Below, piece by piece: positions 46,601 through 57,752 of a DNA stretch of 64,000 nt. A program made the position numbers and the translations under genes. The notes beneath the pieces were generated by a model. That model searched no databases and was not told the origin of the DNA. It saw only the letters and a program-made list of their open reading frames with translations. Location of the stretch: the NCBI RefSeq assembly GCF_029784155.1, contig NC_073691.1:126046714-126110713 (forward strand). The letters are read 5' to 3'. The DNA is from Uranotaenia lowii (taxonomy: Eukaryota > Arthropoda > Insecta > Diptera > Culicidae). Numbering within the stretch: the stretch's first letter is position 1; each line of letters starts with the position of its first letter.

Positions 46601-48660
46601 ATTCAGAATTCAGATTCAGAATTCAGATTCAGAATTCAGATTCAGAATTCAGATTCAGAATTCAGATTCAGAATTCAGATTCAGAATTCAGATTCAGAAT
46701 TCAGATTCAGAATTCAGATTCAGAATTCAGATTCAGAATTCAGATTCAGAATTCAGAATTGAGATTCAGAATTGAGATTCAGAATTGAGATTCAGAATTC
46801 AGGTTCAGAATTCAGATTCAGAATTCAGATTCAGAATTCAGATAAAGAATTCAGATTCAGAATTCAGATTCAGAATTCAGATTCAGAATTCAGATTCAGA
46901 ATTCAGATTCAGAATTCAGATTCAGAATTCAGATTCAGAATTCAGATTCAGAATTCAGATTCAGAATTCAGATTCAGAATTCAGATTCAGAATTCAGATT
47001 CAGAATTCAGATTCAGAATTCAGATTCAGAATTCAGATTCAGAATTCAGATTCAGAATTCTGATTCAGAATTCAGATTCAGAATTCAGATTCAGAATTCA
47101 GATTCAGAATTCAGATTCAGAATTCAGATTCAGAATTCAGATTCAGAATTCAGATTCAGAATTCAGATTCAGAATTCAGATTCAGAATTCAGATTCAGAA
47201 TTCAGATTCAGAATTCAGATTCAGAATTCAGATTCAGAATTCAGATTCAGAATTCAGATTCAGAATTCAGATTCAGAATTCAGATTCAGAATTCAGATTC
47301 AGAATTCAGATTCAGAATTCAGATTCAGAATTCAGATTCAGAATTCAGATTCAGAATTCAGATTCAGAATTCAGATTCAGAATTCAGATTCAGAATTCAG
47401 ATCAGAATTCAGATTCAGAATTCAGATTCAGAATTCAGATTCAGAATTCAGATTCAGAATTCAGATTCAGAATTCAGATTCAGAATTCAGATTCAGAATT
47501 CAGATTCAGAATTCAGATTCAGAATTCAGATTCAGAATTCAGATTCAGAATTCAGATTCAGAATTCAGATTCAGAATTCAGATTCAGAATTCAGATTCAG
47601 AATTCAGATTCAGAATTCAGATTCAGAATTCAGATTCAGAATTCAGATTCAGAATTCAGATTCAGAATTCAGATTCAGAATTCAGATTCAGAATTCAGAT
47701 TCAGAATTCAGATTCAGAATTCAGATTCAGAATTCAGATTCAGAATTCAGATTCAGAATTCAGATTCAGAATTCAGATTCAGAATTCAGATTCAGAATTC
47801 AGATTCAGAATTCAGATTCAGAATTCAGATTCAGAATTCAGATTCAGAATTCAGATTCAGAATTCAGATTCAGAATTCAGATTCAGAATTCAGATTCAGA
47901 ATTCAGATTCAGAATTCAGATTCAGAATTCAGATTCAGAATTCAGATTCAGAATTCAGATTCAGAATTCAGATTCAGAATTCAGATTCAGATTCAGAATT
48001 CAGATTCAGAATTCAGATTCAGAATTCAGATTCAGAATTCAGATTCAGAATTCAGATTCAGAATTCAGATTCAGAATTCAGATTCAGAATTCAGTTTCAG
48101 AATTCAGATTCAGAATTCAGATTCAGAATTCAGATTCAGAATTCAGATTCAGAATTCAGATTCAGAATTCAGATTCAGAATTCAGATTCAGAATTCAGAT
48201 TCAGAATTCAGATTCAGAATTCAGATTCAGAATTCAGATTCAGAATTCAGATTCAGAATTCAGATTCAGAATTCAGATTCAGAATTCAGATTCAGAATTC
48301 AGATTCAGAATTCAGATTCAGAATTCAGATTCAGAATTCAGATTCAGAATTGAGATTCAGAATTCAGATTCAGAATTCAGATTCAGAATTTAGATTCAGA
48401 ATTCAGATTCAGAATTCAGATTCAGAATTCAGATTCAGAATTCAGATTCAGAATTCAGATTCAGAATTCAGATTCAGAATTCAGATTCAGAATTCAGATT
48501 CAGAATTCAGATTCAGAATTCAGATTCAGAATTCAGATTCAGGATTCAGATTCAGAATTCAGATTCAGAAGTCAGATTCAGAATTCAGATTCAGAATTCA
48601 GATTCAGAATTCAGATTCAGAATTCAGATTCATAATTCAGATTCAGAATTCAGATTCGAA
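43676..48660. repeat. 13-bp satellite array (GAATTCAGATTCA)n, ~5 kb, ~380 copies
   Basis: The unit GAATTCAGATTCA repeats almost without change over 5 kb, with an EcoRI site (GAATTC) in each. The variant AAATTGAGATTC-type cluster plus a TAAAG variant at 44755-44850 recurs at 46757-46852, a shift of 2002 bases, exactly 154 units. The GAGTTC variant at 44487/46489 has the same shift. The TAAAG variant also occurs at 43931, 910 bases (70 units) before 44841. This is higher-order structure from segmental duplication. The edges (43676-43990 and 48540-48660) are the most diverged, as expected from unequal exchange. None of the three plus-strand frames contains a stop in the unit, so long open frames of FRFRIQIQNSDSE repeats arise by chance; they are not genes. 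Confidence 0.97.
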
Positions 48661-48962
48661 TTCTGAATCGGAATTCAGGGCTCAGAACCAGAATTCAGAG
48701 TCAGAAATCAGATTGTTAACCCGTTTGCTGAAATCTTGATTTTTTCAACAACAAAGAAAATAAATTCAATGGACTGGTAATAATTAATCGGAAGGTTCTA
48801 ATCGTAAAGTTTTTGAGTTCAAATACAGAAAGCTAATTTTCAAGAATTAAATTATAACATAGGTTTCGTTTGAATATTATATATTTTTTGGTTCAAACAA
48901 TCAGATTTCAAAGTTCTTAGGGTGGACTTTCAAATTTATTTTTATCAAAACGTTCCACTCAC

Positions 48963-50150
48963 CGGACATTTGTTCGGCTTTTCACCGGAGTGCACTCTCA
49001 TGTGAATGAGCAACTTGTAGCGGGCATTAAACGGCCGATAGCGACGGGGACAATCAAGCCAGAAGCAAGCGAACTCTTCGCCCTTCTTGACCTCGACGTG
49101 GCGCTTTTCGATGTGCGCTACCAGAGACGTTTGATCGGGGAACTTCAGATTGCAATCTGTCCAGAGGCACTCGAGCGGCTGCTCGGGATCGGTGGCCGTT
49201 CCTTCCGCCTCATCCGGTTCCTCTTCGTCCTCTTCATCTTCGTCGGCAGCAGCGATCGGTTCCTGTTTGATGAGTTGCGACTGCTGACGCTGCTGCCAAA
49301 TATCTTTGAATTCGCGGTTTGGTTTTTCGGTTATTTTGTCGCAGGTGTTGTAATTTTCCTCCGGGTGCTGATAGGCATCGTTACTGCTGGCGTTGTTGCT
49401 TCCGATGTCCACGTTTTGGCTGAACTGATCCAAAAAACTCGTGTCGAAGTAGTCGATCATGTAGTTTGCCTGTGAATTCTGGGCTGGGTAGATTTTCGGC
49501 GTGTCGTCAAACTGAATTGAGCTACCAAAAGCGCACTTGATCGATGGCAGTTGTTGAAGATCGGATTGGTTGTCCATCGTGTTGTTGTACTTTGGTGAGT
49601 TCGATGGGTTTTGGGTTGGCTCCTGGGGTTGATTCATCATCAATGAAGATGTAATCCAGGGGTCCAAAGGTGGCGATGAACAAGGGCTTTGGTTTTTTGA
49701 TTGGCAGTTGACATCGTTGAAGTTGTAATAATCGTGACCAATAACACTGTTGCATGACGATTGAAGTTTTTCGATGTATTCCGGATCGAATTTGAAGTAC
49801 AGCTCATCATTCCTGGTCTGCATTGTGTATGGTGCATTGGGAGCGTAGCTCGGTTGAGTTTCATCAGCACCCTCTATCACACCGCAATACTTCTGACGAA
49901 ATCCAGAATTATTTTCCTCATACGAACAATTGCTCGCTGAAGCCGGTGAAAAGGAGCATTTTGGTTTTTCATGGAAGATCATTTTCGCCTCCGGACAGGT
50001 TTCACCAATATACATCGGATCTTTCATTGTCCCCGGAGTTGTCGGGGTCAATAGTGACATATTGCTAAAGTTCATGATTGGAACGTTTAAGTCAATAGTT
50101 TTGGGAATATCAAACTGCGCACTATTGCCAACTGAGCCACTGACAAACAT
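48963..50150 (-). CDS. Lame duck/GLIS-type zinc-finger transcription factor, exon 1
   Basis: Nuclear DNA-binding transcription factor. Three exons give 651 residues: 396 here, 54 in exon 2, 201 in exon 3. Exon 1 holds a long Ser/Asn/Gln-rich N-terminus and an acidic stretch (ADEDEEDEEEPDEAEG, about 300-316). Finger 1 (CLWTDCNLKFPDQTSLVAHI, about 328-352) and finger 2 (CFWLDCPRRYRPFNARYKLL, about 362-388) follow. GEEFACFWLDCPRR and FNARYKLLIHMRVHSGEKPN match the GLIS1/3 type rather than GLIS2/sugarbabe, so the Drosophila counterpart should be lame duck (lmd; gleeful), needed for fusion-competent myoblasts. The start is the first ATG (context TCAAAATG); an upstream non-coding exon is possible. 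The donor CCG|GTGAGT is at 48963. Confidence 0.88.
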
Positions 50151-51227
50151 TTTGAATTACGATTTTCCCTCCCAATAAACTCACTTCACTTAGCACATCC
50201 CAATAGACAAAAATCTTCGAACTAAAATCAAACGATACACTTTGATCGTCAATAGTATACTAAACAACACAACAGACCGAAACTTTCCAACCGACTTAAA
50301 ATTGACAAAATAAACCAGATGACTAATCGGAAAGAACGTCCTCACGGATCGGTCGTCGGAAAATGAATGACAAAAACAAGACAAGCACAAGTGCTTAACA
50401 ACATCCGAGGACCAAAGTCGTTCGAGACGTCAACATGAAGCATAAACCGAACCCAAGGATCTTGCACATGTGTTGTGTTCTGTGTTCTGCTGCGCTGCGT
50501 CCTACTCCAACGGGATCTTTCACATCGTCACGCACGGTATGTAGGCCTACCTACTTCATCATCATCTCGGCTTGGCTTGAAGCGCACGCAAACATCCGAG
50601 CCTCGTGGTTAGATACGCTGCGCTTAAGAGGAAAAAAAGAAAACGAAAGAAGAAAGATCACGCTTTCCGCACGACCCTCGGTGACGACCTTTAGCATCTT
50701 TACCACTTCCATCCCACGGGTTGTTCTCGGGTTATAGGGAAAAAAAAAATTACGTTACGTATTTGAATGCTACCGTTTTTCCAACCGTTTCGTGTTCTTG
50801 TGGAAAGGAAAGAGATATCATATCGGTAACAAAGCACGAATATCTAAATCAGAATTATATTATTGAAACTATTCACAGTATGTAATAAGAAAAATCAAAT
50901 TAAGTGAGAATGAATTCATGTTTTCGAACATGTTTAGTTTAGAATTTCTGATGCCAATAAACTTCACAATTCAAAACCTATTTGTAAAGTGTCAATATAA
51001 CACTATTGGAAGTTTGCTGACTTGACAGAAGCATACAAATATTTTATGATTTACCTAATGAAAGTCAAGTCATTGACGTTCCTACAATAAAACATTCATT
51101 ACGTAGGTGGTATCGACATGAGCCAAATCAATCAAAATTAAATCTACAAGCCACGCGGCACGGCGATTCCTCTTGTTGCTGCTGGAAGGTAGGTTTGGTG
51201 AGCGACAAGAAAGCTAAAGGATTTCGT
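50151..51227. other. Upstream region of lmd
   Basis: Non-coding. It should contain the lmd 5' untranslated region and promoter, but I find no TATA box at a convincing position. GC content is raised at 50430-50720, in keeping with a regulatory region. No mobile element is recognised before the LINE at 51228. Confidence 0.45.
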
Positions 51228-52862
51228 TTCTCTTGACAATCTTCAACCTGTCTATTCACTCTGATAAATTTCCAAGTGCATGGAAAAGGTCATATATGTT
51301 TCCAATTTACAAGAAGGGCAACAAGCATGACATACTGAATTACAGAGGAATCACTTCCCTTTGTTCCTGTTCAAAGGTATTGGAAATTTTGATGTCACAG
51401 AGACTTTTCACAGCTGCCAAGTCGTACATTTCTTTCGATCAACACGGCTTTTACCCTGGACGTTCGACAAATACAAAATTACTGGAGTTTGCTTCATTTT
51501 GCATCCGTACCATGGACAAAGGAGGTCAAGTCGACACAATATATACTGACCTCAAGGCTGCCTTTGATCGCATTGACCACCGTTTACTCCTAGCGAAATT
51601 AAAAAAAGCTTGGGCTTGGAGACGGACTCGTGATTTGGTTCGAATCATTTCTCACGAATCGTTTTCTTACTGTGCGACTGGGAAATGCTGAGTCTTTTGT
51701 GTTCCAGAATAGCTCCGGAGTACCTCAAGGTAGCAATATCGGACCTCTCTTATTCTGTATCTATTACAATGACGTTACATACGCCCTCCCGTCGGGCTGC
51801 AGAATGCTGTATGCTGATGACCTCAAAATTTATCGGAAGATTGAAAATTATACCGACTGTTTGGAGTTGCAACAAATTTTGAACAAATTTATGGAGTGGT
51901 GCGATCTGAATTGCTTAACGGTCAGTGTGGTGAAATGCAATATCATCAGCTTTACGCGGAAAAAGAGTCCGTTGGTTTGGAATTACACTTTGAAGAATTC
52001 CACGCTTGAACGAGTTTCCGTTATAAAAGATTTAGGTGTACTGTTGGACTCAAAAATGACGTTTGAATATCAGCTGAATCATGTCATTGCCAAGGCGAAC
52101 CGCAATTTAGGTTTTATTCTGCGAACGACCAGAGAATTTACGAACCTACGCTGCCTACGGACTTTGTACTGTGCATTAGTTCGCTCGCACCTTGAATCGG
52201 CGGCTATCATCTGGTGCCCTAGTCATGACAATTGGGTTAATAGAATCGAATCCGTACAATCGAAATTCACCCGCTCAGTGCTTCGGATTTGCCCTTGGCC
52301 AGTACCTGATGAATCTCCCTCATATACGCAAAGATGCTCCTGGCTGAAACTGGATACTCTTGCTGATCGACGAGAATACCTCAAAGCGGCGTTCGTTGGG
52401 AAATTGCTGCTCGGATGCATTGATGCTCCAAATATTCTTGCGAGGATAGACTTCAACGTGACTCCCAGACAACTGAGAAGCCGAGAATTTCTTCGGCTTG
52501 GATTCCATCGAACGCTCTACGGCCAGAAAGAGCCTATTCGTGCAATGTGTGCAGTGTTTAATGATAGATGCAGTGAATTTGACTTTCATTTGACCGTAGA
52601 TACTTTGTTGAACCGCTTACGAACTTCAATTTTAAGATGATTTTAATTTGTATTCTGTATCTCATGTTAGATCTTAGTATTATTTTATTTTATAATCTCT
52701 GTATTTCAATTTTTAATTCCTGACAAACTATTGTAATGCTAATGTATTGTTCTTGCCTCTTGCCATTGATGGGTTTTTATGCCTAGTGCTTTTCCCATCT
52801 CATCCATTTAGATTTTTAGTTCGATGGATTAATAAATAAATAAATTAAATAAATTAAATTAA
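51228..52862 (+). mobile_element. 5'-truncated LINE, copy A, with AATAAATT-type tail
   Basis: Plus-strand non-LTR retrotransposon. Reverse transcriptase coding ends at 52640, a 3' untranslated region follows, and the copy ends in an A/T microsatellite tail ((AATA)n then AAATTAAAT, about 52826-52862). A related copy (C) lies inverted at 61371-62541. Jockey-type sequence resumes immediately after the tail, so copy A may have inserted into copy B. Confidence 0.85.
51233..52640 (+). pseudogene. Reverse transcriptase of LINE copy A, frameshifted
   Basis: The first part (to about 51620) reads KRSYMFPIYKKGNKHDILNY, then FYPGRSTNTKLLEF and YTDLKAAFDRIDHRLL with its catalytic Asp. A frameshift near 51610-51630 then moves coding to another frame (51630-52640). 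That part carries SSGVPQGSNIGPLLFCIYYN, MLYADDLKIY with the Asp pair, then VIKDLGVLLDSKMTF and LVRSHLESAAIIWCP. Jockey/I-type clade. The endonuclease part is lost by 5' truncation. The frameshift makes the copy inactive. Confidence 0.9.
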
Positions 52863-52865
52863 AAT

Positions 52866-54815
52866 AAAATTCATGCTCTAAAGGGACACCCTATAGAGCT
52901 GGTGTCCCTTAGGGAAGTATACTTGGGTCAATTTCTACAATATTTTTACTTCTGATCTTCCTGATGTACCAGGAGGAAAAGGTAGAAGATTGTTTGCTGA
53001 TGATACTTTGCTTTCAGCAAAAGGTCGAAATTTACGGGTGGTACGCGGTAGATTGCAACAAAATTTAAATTCATTTTTGAATTACTTGAAAATGTGGAAA
53101 ATTTCTCCTAACGCTTCCAAAACTCAACTTATTTTATTTCCCCATAAGCCAAGAGCAAATTTTTAAAACCTAATGAAAATCATTCCATAACTTTTAATGG
53201 GGTTTCATTAGAATGGTTTGATCACGTGAAGTAGGGGAGAGGCGGGCTATATGCGCATATTAAGGAAAACACTCATTTTCTCCCATATTCCGATAGATAG
53301 GAGCCTGAAAACTATATGCACATGAGCGGACATCTGTTTTCTATACGTAAGAGCAATTTTTCTGTTAAAATCTCTTGCAGTTTTTGTGAAAATAATTTTA
53401 TAATAAAAGAAGTCAAAATAACTGATTTCCCAAACCTGCGGGCTAAATGCGCATATTTATGTTTTAAGCTATATTTCATTTACACTCGCAATATTTTGAA
53501 ATTATTTAATTGAAAATGGTAGAAACGGATGTTAGGCATACGTCAAGGCTGAAATTTTGGTGAAATTTTTTACATCACTAGTTCTTTTGCATGAAACATA
53601 GTTAAGTATGCCATATGGCCATATTTCATGGTAATATTTTGTTCATATTGTATTTTTATCGGATCAGTATGAAGTTCTCCTTTTTTCGCTGTAAGATCGT
53701 GATTCGAGCGTAGATTAAATGTTTAAATGATAGAAAGTAAAAAATTTATAAGAATAATCTATTTTTCTTGATATAGGCATTTAACCTGCCTTGATATGGG
53801 CATTCAGAACCTGTCTCGTATTCCAATATCTTATCATCTACAACTTTGCCAAAAGCTTCAATTTGTTGAATTTCCGATTTCCAGATGCATAAGAAAGAAA
53901 AACCATTAAAATTTTTGTTCCCAGAATCTGTACGCACGATAATTAAAGTTCAATATATTACCTATAACAAAACTGACAAAAATCTTGTTTGAATTTTTAA
54001 ATTTTTTCGACTTTATATAACAATTTAATTTTTTCATGCCATGTGTTAAAAGCGTATTATCCTCAAACTGCACTGATTAGATATGATGAATCTCTAGCCA
54101 TATCGTCAATCGGCTGTATGCGCATATTACCTAACATGCGCATTTAAGAACACTTCCCCCTACTTGGGACTCACACTTGATCGGAATCTAACTTTTAAAA
54201 AATCACATTGAAGATATTCAACCTAAATGTAATAAATACACTAAATCTCATTATTCTCTCATCAACAGGAAATCAAAGCTATGCCTGAGGAATAAGTTGC
54301 TCATATACAAACAGGTGTTCGGACCAGCAATAATGTATGCAGTTCCGATTTGGTCTAGCTGTTGCGCGACGAGGAAGAAAGCCATCCAGAGGATTCAGAA
54401 CAAGGTTCTGAAAATGATTTTGCGGCTTCCACCTTGGCACAGCACCGAAGATCTTCACCGGATTTCGGGCATTGAATCTATCAAAGAGATGGCCAACAAC
54501 ATCATCTCCAACTTCAGAGGAAAATCGATGCAGTCTTCCATCGCAGAGGTTCGTTATCTTTATAATTATTTTAATTTCAGGATAGTTTTTAGTTTTAAGT
54601 TTAAAATATTTCTGACATTACAGGATGTTCTCCTACATTAAATACTTGTTTGCGCTCAGCAAATTTAATTCGAATAAATAAATTTTTAGTGAATCATAAA
54701 TTATAGGGCTCTGGACAGTTCATTGTTGAACTGAACACCTTATTTAATGTAATAATGTAATATAAATGTAATGATGAACTAGTACGAATTAAACATTTAT
54801 TAAAAAAAATTATAT
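52866..54815 (+). mobile_element. Jockey-type LINE fragment (copy B), split by a MITE
   Basis: Reverse transcriptase text with VPxGSILG near 52900, then RRLFADDTLLSAKGRNL (Asp pair) and NASKTQLILFPHKPRA. A frameshift or stop at 53165 follows, then EWFDHVK up to the MITE. After the MITE coding resumes as YLGLTLDRN, then LIYKQVFGPAIMYAVPIWSS and RIQNKVLKMILRLPPWHSTE. A 3' untranslated region ends in an A-run near 54808-54815. A dead copy. Confidence 0.85.
53234..54160. mobile_element. TA-inserting MITE inside the Jockey copy, 927 bp
   Basis: The ends are GGGGAGAGGCGGGCTATATG at left and the complement of GGGGGAAGTGTTCTTAAATG at right, sharing GGGGRA and ATGCGCAT. TA dinucleotides flank it (53232-53233 and 54161-54162). 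Removing the element and one TA joins the host codons as His-Val-Lys-Tyr-Leu-Gly, the expected reverse transcriptase text. Internally the phrase GCGGGCTA-AATGCGCAT recurs near 53437. No transposase. Confidence 0.85.
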
Positions 54816-55026
54816 TGTCTACATATTTTCATAACACATATTTTCACTATGTAGTATTTCTTGTAATTATGTGTTAATTGGTGTTGGTGGTTACTGTAGT
54901 ATTATTATGCTCAACACGAACTCATGAAAAAAAAACTAAGTTAACTACTTTATTTTCAGCTTAAATTTTATAGGTACGATTATTTAAGATATTTGTTTTT
55001 CAGCCTTTCCACCAAGTATTTGTAAA

Positions 55027-55249
55027 TGAGGCCCTCAAGATCAGATGCGTGCAAGTTCCAAAATCATCAATTTTGAGTTAAGTATACCTAACGATTCTTC
55101 ATGTTTCAATGCACATTTGGTGAAAAACAAGAATTTTTTATAATTTTTTTGAACACTTTTTTGTTTGAATTATAACTGCTTTGAAGCGCGTTTTCTCGTA
55201 ACTATCATTTAGGCACTTGCACTCATCTAATCCTGAGCGACTCATATAT
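55027..55249. mobile_element. Small MITE, ~220 bp
   Basis: The ends ATGAGGCCCTCAAGATCAGA and, on the other strand, ATGAGTCGCTCAGGATTAGA are followed by TGxGTGCAAGT on both. They resemble the GAGGCCC...AAGTGCA ends of the element at 16014-17259, suggesting a related family. No coding capacity. Confidence 0.6.
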
Positions 55250-55455
55250 TTTTTTTTTCCATTTCAAATGTAATATTTATTTAAATTATAACAGACATTT
55301 GAAAAATCGTTTTTATTAGGATTTATATTTCATCCTTTTTTATTCAATTATATTCTGAAAACAATTAATTTTACAGGTATAAATGTTGACAACACAACAT
55401 ATGCGACAGTACAGAAAAATAATGACGATGTTAATACTCAGGCTGGAAACAAATA

Positions 55456-56650
55456 CAGTTGCGTTCAAAAAAGAATGAAATCGCATGAAGCTGCACACCC
55501 ACTTCCAGCTTTGACAAGCTGCCATTTTTCTCTCGGTTTATATTTTTTCATGAAAATTTCACACAATCTAGTTCAACTATCCAACTAACACTCCACAAAA
55601 TTTGAAGTCTTTCCAATGACGGGAAATTAAGATACAGCTATTCCCGTAAAAAAGGGAAATTTGGAACTGCTTCACTAAAATCACTGTATCTTTGACAATT
55701 TTCATTGAAATATCTTTAAATTTGGTCCAAAAATGTAAAAATGTTTGATCTAATACCAGGCCAAGTTTCGTCAAAATCAATGAACGTGATCAAAAATGGT
55801 GCCGGATTGAAAATGAGGTTCATTATCGCCCAGCAGACGATTTCATTCTTTTTTGGACGGATGTTTGTATGGAAAACATCGTAATCTATGTATTCTTGGT
55901 TTTTATTTCACAAAACCAACATTTATTACGAAGAACGTTGTAAATTGATAGGAACTTCATTCTTGCTTTGTTTAGAAATAGAAATTATTCCAACAGAGCT
56001 GGTATTGAAACAAAAGAGCGGATAGAATATTCGCTTTAATTGTGGATCAAATTTATTTATCGGTGTAATTAGCAGGTCATTACTGAAACTCTGTTCTTTA
56101 TTATTTTGAACCCTGTTGGAACATTTTGTCTTCCAAAACAAAGTACGAATGATGTTTTTAGCTATTTACAACATTCTTTGTGATAAATTTTTGTTTTGTG
56201 AAAGAAAAAACCAAGAATACATGAATTACGATGTTTTCCATACAAACATCCGTCCAAAAAAGAATGAAATCGTCTGCTAGGCGATAATGAACCTCATTTT
56301 CAATCCGGCACCATTTTTGATCACGTTCATCGATTTTGACGAAACTTGGCCTGGTATTAGATCAAACATTTTTACATCTTTGGACCAAATTTCAAGATTT
56401 TTCAATGAAAATTGTTAAAGATACAGTGATTTTAGTGAAGCAGTTCCAAATTTCCCTTTTTTACGGGAATAGCTGTATCTTAATTTCCCGTCATTGGAAA
56501 GACTTCAAATTTTGTGGAGTGTTAATTGGATAGTCTAGATTGTGTGAAATTTTCATGAAAAAATATAAACCGAGAGAGAAATGGCAACTTGTCAAAGTTG
56601 GAAGTGGGTGCGAAGCTTCGCGCGATTTCATTCTTTTTTGAACGCAACTG
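55456..56650. mobile_element. Giant palindromic TA-inserting element, 1195 bp
   Basis: Two arms of about 460 bases (55456-55915 and 56190-56650) are reverse complements at roughly 95 percent by eye, around a spacer of about 270 bases. The ends read CAGTTGCGTTCAAAAAAG and its complement, with TA on both sides (55454-55455, 56651-56652). Each arm also has an inverted copy of AAAAAAGAATGAAATCG at its inner part. There is no transposase. A transcript through it would form a long double-stranded hairpin. Confidence 0.85.
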
Positions 56651-56659
56651 TATATACTT

Positions 56660-57744
56660 TCTAAAAATTTATTTATAATAATACTTTTTTCAGGATATGC
56701 GGTGAACCTGTTTTAAAAATTAACTTTATTTTGTATCCCATTATTTAACATACTACCATTATATTAAATTATATTCCTTTATATATTATAGACTATTTTA
56801 ATTCTTAACTATATTCATTAAATATATAGTATATGAAATATTTCATGGGGTTCATGGGGTTGGGATGCATCAGGTTATCAAACAAAGGGATTGAGCGCAT
56901 GGGTATGTATCTGTTGCAGTACTACTCGTATTAAGTTCTCCTGCTGTTTGACTCTTCTTCAAACAAACCTTGGGGGCGGGACTACAGAGACTTGCATTGT
57001 GAGTTAGTTGTATATTCGGCAATAACTTCTCGAGATCAATCGATCCTAACCCTTCGGAAATCGTAAGTAGCTCTACTTACGAATCCATTCCCTTGAACGT
57101 CTCATCCAGCAGTTATTACTTGATATATGGTAACTTGCGGTGACTTGTTGATGAAGCCTTAGCCACAACTGCGGTACGACCGTGCATGGTGGCTACCATA
57201 CATACATACATAATCAGAGAGGTCATCAGGATAATTAATCACTCAGTGTTCCAAAAAAAAACATTTATCTCAAATGAGTTTTCATTCATAGCGATTCAAA
57301 ATAATTGGGGAAATTTTCCAATCAATTACTTTGATTTCATTTTGTAAATTTCAGATATCGTGGCTTGGATGAGAAATTATACCATCAAGCAGGAAAATTC
57401 AATTTTACAAAACTTCGGAAAAAGTTTACAACGATTTCTATGTTTTAATAAAATTAAGAATTCATGTACATATATTTCAAAATGACATCTAAGCATATTT
57501 TTTTACATTACCTCTTTAAGGATTACTAGAATAAATTCATTCCTTCACTATGTTCCTATAACCACCATGCTTCGTAAAAGATTGTAAAAAACAAGTAAGA
57601 ATAGGTTTTTTGAGGAGTTCAAAATCTTAAATATCTTAGAAGTAAGACACAAAAAATATCACAAATAGAGAAGTTTGACGATTGTTATCTAATTATATGA
57701 AAACGGCGCAACTTTCAGTTGAAAAAAAAACCTCAGAAGGAATG
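56660..57744. other. Non-coding stretch
   Basis: AT-rich, with short CATA repeats near 57200. No gene or complete element seen. Confidence 0.5.
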
Positions 57745-57752
57745 GTCTAATC

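Larger units (their letters stand above)
42838..48962 (-). other. lmd intron 1, 6.1 kb
   Basis: GT-AG intron splitting the codons Cys-Pro|Phe of zinc finger 3. The donor GTGAGT is at 48962-48957 and the acceptor AG at 42839-42838. It holds a 118-bp hairpin and the 5-kb 13-bp satellite. The short ends next to the exons are non-repetitive. Confidence 0.85.

Noticed and set aside
43676..48660. Heat-shock-element array suggested by repeated GAA and TTC
   Set aside because: The spacing GAATTC and TTCAGAA does not match the nGAAnnTTCn arrangement, so factor binding is not supported.
43623..48739. Very long open frames on the plus strand (up to 672 residues) made of FRFRIQIQNSDSE repeats
   Set aside because: They are a by-product of a 13-bp tandem unit that has no stop in any plus-strand frame. 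All three frames give the same repeat peptide, and the array lies in an intron of a minus-strand gene.
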